From positions 1 to 64,000 of the forward strand of contig JBHYDC010000010.1 of assembly GCA_051861205.1 (NCBI GenBank): a stretch of 64,000 nt of DNA, in the 5' to 3' direction. Positions within the stretch are counted from its first letter, which is position 1, and every line of letters begins with the position of its first letter. The notes beneath the pieces were generated by a model. That model did no database searches. It was not told the DNA's origin and worked only from the letters and a program-made list of their open reading frames with translations. The DNA comes from JBHYDC01 sp051861205 (GTDB lineage Bacteria; Pseudomonadota; Alphaproteobacteria; Rhizobiales; Pleomorphomonadaceae). Positions 25,551 to 33,507 of this stretch are shown here, one piece after another. The position numbers were made by a program, and so were the translations under genes.

Positions 25551-26732
25551 TCATCCATCGGCCAGCAGTTCAGCTGCCAAAGTTCTGAGCGCATGCGCCG
25601 CAACCAGGGGGACCACGCCGTTGCCACAGAGGCGAAGCCGGTCCACCCGCTGGGCCAGCCCATCAGCGCCTCGACGAACAGCGGGTTCAAGGTCCGGCGC
25701 GCATCGGAGGTATCGCTCCCAGCCATTGGCGTCACGAGGACCTGGCGGCCAAGCAACCCGTTCACCGGCGTATTGGCAAGGCTCGTCGCGCCATCCTTGT
25801 GATCCCGTGCCGTCGGCGTCATCCACATCCCCGCCGCATGGGTCAGGTCTGCTGTCCGCCGATTGCCCGCGCTCGGCTTGCACCCGTCGTTCGCCATCGG
25901 AGTCGGCCAGTCCCGCGCCATGCGGTCCAGACCCTTCTCGTCGCGCCGCTCTCCACCCTGGCTGCGGAAACTGTCGATCTGCGGCGTCGGCCACAGCGCT
26001 GCCGTCGTCGCGAGGTTCATGCCGTGCTGGCCCGCTTCCTGCGATGGCGTCGGTTTCGTCTGCCGGTTCTCGTTGGCGCTGGCCCGAGGCGTCGGCCACA
26101 GCCGCAGCAGTTCCGTCCGGTTCCCGCCACTCGAGCGGGTGCCAGAGCAAGCGCGCGGGGTCGGCCAGCTCGTCCCCCTCGCGGACGGCGAGGATGAACA
26201 GCCTTTCGCGCTTGTGGGGTGCACGGACTTCCGCCGCTGTGAAGAGGCCTGCCGCAAGGCGGTAGCCCATGCCGACCAGTCCTGCGGCGACTTCGGGGAA
26301 ACCGAGGCGGAGATGATGGGCGACATTCTCGAGGAAGACGAAGGGCGGCTCGACCTCACCGATGATGCGAGCGACATGCGGCCAAAGGTGGCGCGGGTCG
26401 TCGGCACCGCGGCGCTTTCCTGCGACCGAGAACGGCTGGCACGGATAGCCCGCAGTGATGATGTCCACCGCGCCGCGCCACGAGCGGCCGTCGAAGGTTC
26501 CAACGTCGTCCCAGACAACAGCCTGATCCAGGGACGCATCTTCCATCCGCGCCACGAGAGTGGCTGCGGCGTAGGTTTCCCGTTCGACATGGCCCACAGC
26601 ACGATATCCGGGGATTGCGATGGTAAGTCCGAGGTCGAGCCCACCTGCGCCGGAGCAAAGGGAGAGGCCAAAGAGGCATGCGTTTCCGGTTCCGGACGCG
26701 CGTCCGGGGGAAGGTACAACCAGGTCATGCAT
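25551..26732 (-). CDS. C5-cytosine DNA methyltransferase (Dcm-like)
   Basis: A 393-aa phage methyltransferase. Motif I is LSLCSGAGGLDLGL (about residues 23-36), the catalytic motif IV is GYPCQPFSVAGKRRG (about residues 94-108), motif VI is FLENV and motif VIII is APHKRERLF. The C-terminal motif X is RLRLCGNGVVP (about residues 366-376). The region between residues about 200 and 340 is made of repeated (A/V)AD-x-G units with no clear target-recognition similarity. Its role is likely protection of phage DNA. It begins a few bases after the ParB-methyltransferase stop. A second conserved-looking frame covers the same DNA (see findings). Confidence 0.88.
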   Translation of the reverse strand: MHDLVVPSPGRASGTGNACLFGLSLCSGAGGLDLGLTIAIPGYRAVGHVERETYAAATLVARMEDASLDQAVVWDDVGTFDGRSWRGAVDIITAGYPCQPFSVAGKRRGADDPRHLWPHVARIIGEVEPPFVFLENVAHHLRLGFPEVAAGLVGMGYRLAAGLFTAAEVRAPHKRERLFILAVREGDELADPARLLWHPLEWREPDGTAAAVADASGQRQREPADETDAIAGSGPARHEPRDDGSAVADAADRQFPQPGWRAARREGSGPHGAGLADSDGERRVQAERGQSADSRPDPCGGDVDDADGTGSQGWRDEPCQYAGERVAWPPGPRDANGWERYLRCAPDLEPAVRRGADGLAQRVDRLRLCGNGVVPLVAAHALRTLAAELLADG

Positions 26733-26736
26733 GGCC

Positions 26737-28086
26737 TCACGCGGCGGGGATCAAAGGAGCGATGGGTTCGAGCTCGCCGTCGACGTCAGCGCCAAGCCGC
26801 TCGGTTCTGATTTGCGCAAAGGTCCGTCCGTCTCCGTCGAGGATTGCCTCGCGGCCGGTGTCGGCCTGCCAGCGTTCGACCGCAACGTCGACGTAGGCTG
26901 GGCTGATTTCCATCGCGAAGACGCGGCGGCCATTCGCTTCGCCCGCCATGATTTGCGAGCCCGAGCCGCAGAAGGGTTCATAGCAAAGCCCACCACGCGC
27001 CACATGCTGGCGCATCGGGATCCCGAAGGCGTCGAGCGGTTTCGGCGTCGGATGGTCAGGGCGCTCGTCCTTGGCGAAGCTGGGCAGTGCCCATGTCGAC
27101 GGCAGGGTCTCCTCGGCCACCTTCGGCGGGCGGTTCGGACGGCGCCAGCCCATGAAACAGGGTTCGTGCTTCCATAGGTAGTGCGACCGAGTCAGAACCC
27201 CGCGGTCCTTCACCCAGATGATCTGCTGGTGCACGAAGGCACCGGCCTTTTCCCAGCACGCTTCCAACATCGCCTGGCGGCGGGACGCGTGCCAGCAATA
27301 CCACGCGGCGTTTTCGGCGATGGCTTCCGCCACGGCCGCCGCGATGAAACCGTCGTAGAGTTCCGCCCCCTGCGAACTGTCATCCCAGGTCGTGCCATAG
27401 GACGCAGACCAGTCCTTGTTGCGGGTCGGATGGTTCGAGCCGTCATAGTCCACAAGATACGGCGGGTCGGTGGCGAACAGGATCGCCCGCTCGCCATTCA
27501 TCAGGCGGCGCACATCCGCCGCGCTGGTGCTGTCGCCGCACAGCAGCCGGTGGTCGCCGAGGATCCAGAGATCGCCGGTGCGCGACGCCGGGTTGCGCGG
27601 CGGCTCGGGGATGGTCACCGGCGGCACCGAGCCCCCGGCGCCACCTTCTTGCCCGTCCTCTTCCGGCGCTAACGCCAGCAGCTTGTCCAGTTCCCCATCG
27701 GAAAACCCGACCAATGACAGGTCGAAATCCTCGGCCAAGAGGTCGTTCAGTTCCGCCGACAGCAGCGCCTCGTCCCACGTCCCAAGTTCTGTCAGTTTAT
27801 TGTCTGCGATCCGATAAGCCCGCCGCTGCGCCTCGGTCAGATGCCCCAGCACGATCACCGGCGCTTCGGTCAGCCGCAGCTGCGTCGCTGCCAGCACCCG
27901 GCCATGGCCCGCGATCAACTCGCCGTCCTCGGCCACGAGGCAGGGCACGGTCCAGCCGAACTCCGCCATGCTGGCGGCAATCTTCGCGACCTGGTCTGCG
28001 CCATGCGCCTTGGCGTTCCGAGTGTAGGGCTGGAGCTTGGCCAGCGGCCACATCTCGATTCGATCCGGGGCAAAGCTCAGCGTCAT
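26737..28086 (-). CDS. ParB-like domain fused to DNA methyltransferase
   Basis: A 449-aa protein. Residues 1 to about 100 are a ParB/Srx-like N-terminal domain (LAKLQPYTRNAKAHGADQV, GELIAGHGRVLAA). From about residue 165 an N4/N6 beta-class methyltransferase follows (GDSTSAADVRRLM, catalytic DPPY at about residue 208, AdoMet-binding YEPFCGSGSQIMAGE near residue 392). The fusion is common in phages, usually as an orphan methylase that modifies phage DNA against restriction. Here it is next to a Dcm gene, giving the phage two modification enzymes. Confidence 0.92.
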   Translation of the reverse strand: MTLSFAPDRIEMWPLAKLQPYTRNAKAHGADQVAKIAASMAEFGWTVPCLVAEDGELIAGHGRVLAATQLRLTEAPVIVLGHLTEAQRRAYRIADNKLTELGTWDEALLSAELNDLLAEDFDLSLVGFSDGELDKLLALAPEEDGQEGGAGGSVPPVTIPEPPRNPASRTGDLWILGDHRLLCGDSTSAADVRRLMNGERAILFATDPPYLVDYDGSNHPTRNKDWSASYGTTWDDSSQGAELYDGFIAAAVAEAIAENAAWYCWHASRRQAMLEACWEKAGAFVHQQIIWVKDRGVLTRSHYLWKHEPCFMGWRRPNRPPKVAEETLPSTWALPSFAKDERPDHPTPKPLDAFGIPMRQHVARGGLCYEPFCGSGSQIMAGEANGRRVFAMEISPAYVDVAVERWQADTGREAILDGDGRTFAQIRTERLGADVDGELEPIAPLIPAA

Positions 28087-28136
28087 CGTCGGGACATTCC
28101 TCGGATCAGGGTGGATACCCCTGGCTTCCGGACTCC

Positions 28137-28189
28137 GGGGTCCAGACTGGACTCCACTCGGGGTCCAGTGGCCACCAGGGGGTGTCCAG
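28137..28189. repeat. short direct repeats GGGGTCCAG
   Basis: GGGGTCCAG occurs at 28137-28145 and 28160-28168, with a degenerate GGGGGTGTCCAG at 28178-28189. An inverted TGGACTCC lies between the first two. They are in the gap upstream of the ParB-methyltransferase gene and may be regulatory sites, perhaps for the ParB-like domain. Confidence 0.4.
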
Positions 28190-28215
28190 CTTCAAGGGTT
28201 TGAATTTGCGGTATT

Positions 28216-28464
28216 TCAGGCGAGGTCAGGCGGCGGTGGCTTCCTGGTGGCTTCCCAAAAATCCGGCCCTGTCGCTAGCGATGCGCCGCGCCGCGCCCTC
28301 CCGCATACGATAGTGGCCGGGAAGGAACCAAACTTGCTGGGCAGGTGGGGAAGGCGAAGCTCATTGAGCGCGTCTGTCCCGAGAATAGCCCAAAATCTAC
28401 CCTGAACCTGCATTTCTGTCCGCGCGAAAACTGTCCGGCGGACACTTTGCTCGCCGCTACTCAC
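28216..28464 (-). CDS. possible small phage protein, 82 aa
   Basis: An 82-residue open frame starting with GTG in a GTGA overlap with the stop of the DUF6362 gene, a pattern seen throughout this prophage. Sequence is basic and shows no known family (RRTVFARTEMQVQGRFWAIL). It fills most of the otherwise empty 374 bases between two genes. Support is positional only; it could be non-coding. Confidence 0.35.
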   Translation of the reverse strand: MSSGEQSVRRTVFARTEMQVQGRFWAILGTDALNELRLPHLPSKFGSFPATIVCGRARRGASLATGPDFWEATRKPPPPDLA

Positions 28465-28895
28465 CGTTGCGCCGCGCCAGCCAGTTCGATCACCTTGCGC
28501 TTCGAGTAGCTGCGGTTGAGCCGCCGTCCATTAAGCCGGAAAGCGATGACGCACAGCGCATAGAGCCAATGCTGGTGGGCAGCAGAGCGCTGCAAGCCGA
28601 CAGTCCAGCAGATCGTTTTCCAGCGCTCGCCGTGCGCACGCAGCCAGATGATCTTGCCCTCGACCGGATCCAGCCCGACGGTCCAGCTCAGCGTCTCCTC
28701 CATCCTGCTAATGGCTGCGGGCGAGGGCAGCACGCGCATCGGCTTCGGCTCCTGTTCGACCTTGTCGGCAAAGTCGTGGACAATCTCGGGCCATGTGCTG
28801 AAGTATCCCTGCCGCCGGGGTTCGGGCAGGCGCTTGAGCACAAAGGCCGCTTCTGCGAGCCGTGCTTCGACAAGGCTAGGCGTCCAGTTGGTCAT
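28461..28895 (-). CDS. DUF6362-like phage protein
   Basis: A 144-aa protein with a helix-turn-helix-like centre (IIWLRAHGERWKTICWTVGLQRSAAHQHW) and a basic C-terminus (NRSYSKRKVIELAGAA). Resembles the DUF6362 group in alphaproteobacterial phages, possibly DNA-binding. It overlaps the next small gene by ATGA. Function unknown. Confidence 0.75.
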   Translation of the reverse strand: MTNWTPSLVEARLAEAAFVLKRLPEPRRQGYFSTWPEIVHDFADKVEQEPKPMRVLPSPAAISRMEETLSWTVGLDPVEGKIIWLRAHGERWKTICWTVGLQRSAAHQHWLYALCVIAFRLNGRRLNRSYSKRKVIELAGAAQR

Positions 28896-29089
28896 CGGCG
28901 CGCCTCCTTGGGTTGGCTGCGATCGCCATACAGCTTCTCGCCGAGTTGCCGGATCAGTTCACGTTCGGGCCAGGTCAGGCGGGCATCGTCGATCGACACC
29001 GCAAGGACGCGCTGCTCGCGCCAGCCATCGCGCTTGACGTCTTCAGGGCTGCGGCGTTGGCCGCCATATCCTCGTGGAGACCACCTCAC
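28892..29089 (-). CDS. small conserved phage protein, 65 aa
   Basis: A 65-aa polar protein (RRSPEDVKRDGWREQRVLAV, LTWPERELIRQLGEKLYG). Similar short proteins commonly sit beside the DUF6362 gene in related prophages. No function known. Coupled by overlap to both the RuvC-like gene upstream and the DUF6362 gene downstream. Confidence 0.68.
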   Translation of the reverse strand: MRWSPRGYGGQRRSPEDVKRDGWREQRVLAVSIDDARLTWPERELIRQLGEKLYGDRSQPKEARR

Positions 29090-29619
29090 AGCACACCTCC
29101 CCGGGTCTCCATCGCCCAGAGCAGGATGGCGATCGCATCGGCCTCGTTGTCGTCGGCAGGCCGGAAGCCGCGCGCAGTGACGGCAGCGAGCACCGCGTGC
29201 TTGTCGGCATTACCCCTGCCGGTCGCAAAGCGCTTGATGGTGCCGACTGGAACGCCCTGATAGGCGACCTGCTCGCGCTCGCACCACGCGGTCAGTGTTG
29301 CCAGGAAGCCGCCGTAGAGATGGGCGGCATCCGTGCCGACATGCCGACGGACCTCCTCGAAGTAGATCGCGGCCACGCCGCCATTGTTGTGGACAAGCGC
29401 ATCGAGCCAGCGCTGGAAGCGCAGGTAACGCATGCCGCCGCCATCGTAGCGGCTAGGTCGGAAGGAAACCGTGCCGCTCTGGACGATGCCACCGATGAGG
29501 CTTGCCCAGCCGGTGGTGGTACCGAGATCAAGGGCGAGGATGCTGGTGCCCGCAGATGCAGAGCCGATGGGCGCAGGTTGGCAGTCGGCGACAAGGACGG
29601 GTGATGGATGCATGCTCAT
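29086..29619 (-). CDS. RuvC-like Holliday junction resolvase
   Basis: A 177-aa protein of the RuvC/RNase H-like fold. The acidic active-site residues are visible: Asp in ILALDLGTTTGWA (D31), Glu in IYFEEVRRHV (about E88) and Asp/Glu in PADDNEADAIAILLWA near the C-terminus. It would resolve branched phage DNA before packaging. The frame is open far upstream through another gene; MSMHPSPV at 29619 is the sensible start. It follows a 410-base non-coding gap. Confidence 0.85.
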   Translation of the reverse strand: MSMHPSPVLVADCQPAPIGSASAGTSILALDLGTTTGWASLIGGIVQSGTVSFRPSRYDGGGMRYLRFQRWLDALVHNNGGVAAIYFEEVRRHVGTDAAHLYGGFLATLTAWCEREQVAYQGVPVGTIKRFATGRGNADKHAVLAAVTARGFRPADDNEADAIAILLWAMETRGGVL

Positions 29620-30029
29620 GCTCGTTGATCCTGTTCGAGTGTTGTTGAGGATGAGAGATTTGCCGCACCGCACGCGCGCGCAGCACCTGGGGGTGGGGTT
29701 GGGAGACCCCGCCCGCGGCGGTCTCCCCCACCCCTGAAGGGGGTGGCTTTGCCCCCCTAAACTTGCTGGCCACGACAAGTCATTGACGGGGATAAGGAAA
29801 TTCCAGTTTCGGGAGCTTCGGCTAGCACTGGCCGCCCAATCTGATTGCAGCGCAGCCGATCTGGGGGGTGCGCAATTCCGAAGGGGCAGTTTGGGCGTCG
29901 CGCCCAATCTGGTCTCGACGGGTTGGAGCGTAGTTCGGCGCGGAGATGACGGAGCAGTTTCGGAACCGCACCCCATCTGGTTCAATCTGGCTGGAGTGCA
30001 GGCCTGCGCGATGAGCGACACGAGCGCGA
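29620..30029. other. non-coding gap with hairpins and repeats, candidate replication origin
   Basis: A 410-base gap between the RepA-like and RuvC-like genes with no supported gene. It holds a long GC hairpin (29691-29734; GGGAGACC pairs with GGTCTCCC, flanked by GGGTGG and CCACCC) and a second small hairpin (29738-29758). A cluster of CAATCTGG-like repeats lies at 29835-29990. The arrangement beside a replication protein suggests an origin or a leader region. Confidence 0.45.
29835..29990. repeat. cluster of (C)AATCTGG-like direct repeats with one inverted copy
   Basis: Copies are CCCAATCTG (29835), CCGATCTGG (29856), CCCAATCTGG (29903), CCCATCTGG (29972) and TCAATCTGG (29982). CAGTTTGGGCG (29887-29897) is a near-perfect inverted copy facing CGCCCAATCTG (29901-29911), one mismatch over 11 bases. 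This resembles iterons. Confidence 0.5.
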
Positions 30030-32318
30030 TCATGACGGTTCGCCCTCCGGATAGACCCAGACATGCGGGTTCTCGACATCGAGCAACGCGCCGGTCTGGG
30101 GCGATTTGTAATGGGTCGGCAGGACCGCGATGGTGGCCTGCAAGACCTCGCCGGTTTCGGGATCGACCGCTTCGCCGTCCGTCGGAATGGCCATCGCTTC
30201 GACGCACAGAAACCCGAAACGCGACCGGGACGGGCCGAAGCCATAGGGCGCGCCATCGCGCACGAATTTCACGAAGCCCTTGGTGGCGAGCACATTCAGG
30301 CGGTCCCGGATCGTGTCCTTGCCGCCAAGCCCGCCTCGGTTCTCGAACGCCTCCGCGAACTGGTTGATGGTGTAGAGGCGTCTTGCGAGCGCTTCGTCGA
30401 GCAGAATACCGAGGATGACATCGTGCTTGCGCACGCGCTCGGCATCGAGACGCTCGCCCTGCGACTTGCGCACCAACCGCTCGCCCGAACGGTCGACTTC
30501 CACCCAGCGTCCGTCGGTCTTGTCGATGATCTTCGGCTCGATGCTTGGGCCGTTGCGCAGCTCGAAATGCAGCATCCGCTCCGGACGTTCTTCGTCGGGC
30601 CGATGCATGATGATGCCGGAGGTATAGAAGCTGCGCAGGCTTCCAGCGCCCGAGAGCGCCATGAACGGATCCTCGGCCAGCTGCTTCTTCGTGATCTTGC
30701 GGGTGTGGTGGCAAAGGATCAGACCGGCGTCGGGCGCCACCGAATCCCTGAACACCTCGACACGTTCCTGCAGGAAGAACAGCATCGCCGTGTTGTCGTT
30801 TTCGCCTCCGCCGTCCGGGCCACCATCGAAGAGGTTGCGGATCGGGTCGATGCAGAGGATGTCGGGCGCGCCATGGCCGTAATGCGCCCGGGCGGCGGCA
30901 ACGGCGCGCGAAACTCCGCCCGCATCGAGCAGCATTCGGACCTTCGGGGTCGCGACCAGATTGTCGCGGGCGGCAGAGAGCAGCGCCGGGTCGAGCCGGA
31001 TGCCTTGAAGCCGCTCGCGCAGATAGTGGTACTGGATCTCGGCCTGCAGATAGAAGATCCGCAACGGGCGGCACGGCGCGAAGCCGAGGAATGGGATGCC
31101 GGCCGCCATGTGCACCAGCAGGCTGATCAGGAAATCGCTCTTGCCGACCTTGGGCGCGCCGCCGAGGACCAGCATTCCACCCGGCGTGAGCACCCGCGGC
31201 CCGATGATGTCATCCGGCATCGGGCTTCTGTCGTCGAGGAGCGCTCCGAGCGTGAAGGTCGGCAAAGGTGACATCGGCGAAGCCGCCAGCCGTTCCAGTG
31301 GCGGACCGTGCCGTTCTTCGTGCAAGCGCCAGAGGCGCTGCGCCTCCGTCGCGAGGCGCTCCAACGGCCAGCTCGGCCGCAGCATGGCGGCGTTGAATTG
31401 GCAGATCGCCTCCCAGGCATCATCGCGGCCTATGCGACCCTCATGGGCCATCCGGATGAAATGGCCGATGGCGGCGCTCGCGCCCTGAAAACGCGTCCAT
31501 GCGTCCTCGCTGCCTTCCCGAACCGGCGTCGTCAGAACATCGGCGATCGACGGCTTCGAGGTGGCTGGTCCCGGTTCCGATCCGACACCGACGAGAGGCG
31601 GCATGGCGTCGACCCTTTCCGCGAAATCGCGCAGGTCCACCTCGACATGCGAGTTATGGCGACGGATGGTGACGAGGCGCTTGAAGCCGCCCTTGTGATA
31701 GATGGATCCCGCCAGACGGATCGGTTGGTGCGCCGAACGAAAATGCGTGTCGCCACCAACCTTGATTGCGATGTCGCCGCGCAACCGGCACAGTAGCGTG
31801 ATGTCCTCGGCTTCGGCGGGCTCGTTCAGGCGCCACCAGACGTGCAGCTTGTCGAGACCGTTCTGCGTGCGGCCACCGCTTTCGACGATCAGGGTCGGCT
31901 CACCGAGATGCCGGACCAGGTGGTCGAGTTTGGCCGCGATGTCGCCGGCATCGAGATCGACGAGCACCGTTTGCATCTGGCGCACGTCGGCGGACTTGGC
32001 CTTGCCGCTCTCGGCCACCGTTCCCGGCACCACATAGAAGGCAGCGCCTTCGCGCGCCGCCCAACCTGCGAACGCGATCGCCTTCTCCGGCAGGTTTGCG
32101 TCGGCTTCGATCCAGGCATTGTGCGGACGACCGTCGATTCCCTGGCCCTTGTCGATGAAACCTCGCAGCGGCACCCAGCCGTCGCAATAGCCGAAGACGA
32201 CATCGAGAAAGACGGCAATCTGCTCACGATCCGGCTCCACGTCGAACGGATCGACGTGCGGCGTCGCATCGTTGAAGTCGCGCCAGGCATCGAGGGAAAC
32301 GACGTTGTGCTCGTTCAT
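30030..32318 (-). CDS. phage primase/RepA-like replicative helicase
   Basis: A 762-aa replication protein. The N-terminal half resembles RepB/primase-like domains (VLVDLDAGDIAAKLDHL, LHVWWRLNEP, GGDTHFRSAHQPIRLAGS). The C-terminal half is a RecA-fold RepA-like ATPase with Walker A GGAPKVGKSDF (about residue 390), Walker B DILCIDPIRNLFDGG (about residue 485) and LILCHHTRK. It should prime and unwind phage DNA. Start ATG 32318 (MNEHNVVSLDAW) overlaps the nuclease stop. Its gene ends next to the repeat-rich gap that may be the origin. Confidence 0.85.
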   Translation of the reverse strand: MNEHNVVSLDAWRDFNDATPHVDPFDVEPDREQIAVFLDVVFGYCDGWVPLRGFIDKGQGIDGRPHNAWIEADANLPEKAIAFAGWAAREGAAFYVVPGTVAESGKAKSADVRQMQTVLVDLDAGDIAAKLDHLVRHLGEPTLIVESGGRTQNGLDKLHVWWRLNEPAEAEDITLLCRLRGDIAIKVGGDTHFRSAHQPIRLAGSIYHKGGFKRLVTIRRHNSHVEVDLRDFAERVDAMPPLVGVGSEPGPATSKPSIADVLTTPVREGSEDAWTRFQGASAAIGHFIRMAHEGRIGRDDAWEAICQFNAAMLRPSWPLERLATEAQRLWRLHEERHGPPLERLAASPMSPLPTFTLGALLDDRSPMPDDIIGPRVLTPGGMLVLGGAPKVGKSDFLISLLVHMAAGIPFLGFAPCRPLRIFYLQAEIQYHYLRERLQGIRLDPALLSAARDNLVATPKVRMLLDAGGVSRAVAAARAHYGHGAPDILCIDPIRNLFDGGPDGGGENDNTAMLFFLQERVEVFRDSVAPDAGLILCHHTRKITKKQLAEDPFMALSGAGSLRSFYTSGIIMHRPDEERPERMLHFELRNGPSIEPKIIDKTDGRWVEVDRSGERLVRKSQGERLDAERVRKHDVILGILLDEALARRLYTINQFAEAFENRGGLGGKDTIRDRLNVLATKGFVKFVRDGAPYGFGPSRSRFGFLCVEAMAIPTDGEAVDPETGEVLQATIAVLPTHYKSPQTGALLDVENPHVWVYPEGEPS

Positions 32319-33082
32319 GCCGGCAGGCCCCAGCAGCGCTGGCCCCAGGGGCACATCCGGCATTCATGAAAGTCGCGCGTGGTCGCGATCCGGGGCAGCA
32401 GTTCGCCTGCGTCCGTCGCCTGCAGGATCCGAACGGCGCGATCACTCATCCGTTGGGCAAGACCGGCATCGAAAGCCACAAGCTCGTGGTGCAGTTCGGC
32501 CGTGTCCTTGTTGATGGCGGTGAACAGCGCCGGATTGGAACAGATGCCAGGGACGCTCGCCTCCATGTAGGCTTGGTAGAGGGCGATCTGCGCCGTGTAG
32601 ACCGGCTTGGCGATGACGACACCCTTGGCAACAGTCTCCCGCCAGTTCCTGGCGTTCATGGTCTTGCATTCCCAGAGCGCGGGAACGGCAAGGCCCAGCT
32701 GGCCGGGGGCTGCCGCGATGATCCCGTCGACGTGACCGCGAACACGGCCAGCAGCGATCGAGAATCCGAACTGCGCCCCGTCCGGTCGATTGCCCTTGCG
32801 GGTGTAGAGATCGAAGCCCGCACCACGGAGCCAGCGGATGGCCAGATCCTCAAGCGCATGCCCGATCTCGAAGATCCGCAGCGTCTGGCCGTCGAATTCG
32901 GAGCCGTCGTCCTTCGGCGCACCGGCGAATTCGAACTGCAACGCCCGCTCGCAAGGCTGCCCGAGCCGCGATCCACCCAGATAGGTCCGGGGCGGCGTCA
33001 CGGCGCGCGCGGCATCGAGGCTGTCGTCGATCAGCCCGTTGATACGTCCGGCGATCAGAGAGCGGTGATTGAAGTCCAGCAT
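32315..33082 (-). CDS. Cas4/RecB-like PD-(D/E)XK nuclease
   Basis: A 255-aa nuclease. Catalytic residues appear in GHVDGIIAA (Asp, about residue 118) and LWECKTMN (Glu and Lys, about residues 138-140). Four cysteines suitable for an iron-sulfur cluster are in LGQPCERAL near the N-terminus and CRMCPWGQRC at the C-terminus, as in Cas4 and AddB-like enzymes. In phages this family pairs with a recombinase for end processing. No CRISPR genes are nearby, so this is a phage recombination protein, not an adaptation protein. Confidence 0.85.
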   Translation of the reverse strand: MLDFNHRSLIAGRINGLIDDSLDAARAVTPPRTYLGGSRLGQPCERALQFEFAGAPKDDGSEFDGQTLRIFEIGHALEDLAIRWLRGAGFDLYTRKGNRPDGAQFGFSIAAGRVRGHVDGIIAAAPGQLGLAVPALWECKTMNARNWRETVAKGVVIAKPVYTAQIALYQAYMEASVPGICSNPALFTAINKDTAELHHELVAFDAGLAQRMSDRAVRILQATDAGELLPRIATTRDFHECRMCPWGQRCWGLPA

Positions 33083-33495
33083 CAGAACGGAACCTCCGCA
33101 TCCTCGCGCGTTTCCGCAGAACCTTGGGCGATGCCACGCATTGCATCCTGGAAACCGCCGACGGCGACTTCGATCAGGGTTCGAACCTGAGCTTCCGAGA
33201 GCTCGGCGAGCCGGGTCTGCCAGCCGATCTCCTCCATGATCTCGGCAATCGGCTTCATGCTGGCGCGGATGGCCGCCTTTTCCTGTTCGGTGAGGTCAAC
33301 CATGGCCCAACGTTCCCGCGCTAAGCGTGTCCAAAAGCCTTGGCAGGCGATCGAGCAGAACCAGACAGAGGGGCGCGGCTGCTTCGATCGCACCGGGTCG
33401 AACCAGCCAAAGCCACGGGTCGGACAACGGCAAACGGCGCAGAGCGTCCCACGCGGATGCCAGAGGCGCAGACGGTCCGAGGATGTCATGTTCAT
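33082..33495 (-). CDS. DUF6511-like zinc-ribbon phage protein
   Basis: A 137-aa protein with an N-terminal zinc-binding pattern (CAVCRCPTRGFGWFDP, then FCSIACQGFW), followed by helical WAMVDLTEQEKAAI and a C-terminal tail. Matches the DUF6511 type found between nuclease and helicase genes in related phages. Function unknown. ATGA overlap with the nuclease gene. Confidence 0.75.
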   Translation of the reverse strand: MNMTSSDRLRLWHPRGTLCAVCRCPTRGFGWFDPVRSKQPRPSVWFCSIACQGFWTRLARERWAMVDLTEQEKAAIRASMKPIAEIMEEIGWQTRLAELSEAQVRTLIEVAVGGFQDAMRGIAQGSAETREDAEVPF

Positions 33496-33507
33496 GGGGG
33501 CGCTCCA

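Noticed and set aside
29620..31074. Upstream extension of the RuvC-like frame
   Set aside because: It runs through the repeat gap and into the RepA-like gene; only the last 178 codons encode the resolvase.
32315..33082. Cas4-like nuclease as a sign of a CRISPR-Cas system
   Set aside because: No cas1, cas2 or repeat-spacer array is visible; the gene lies in the phage recombination module where Cas4/RecB-like nucleases are common.
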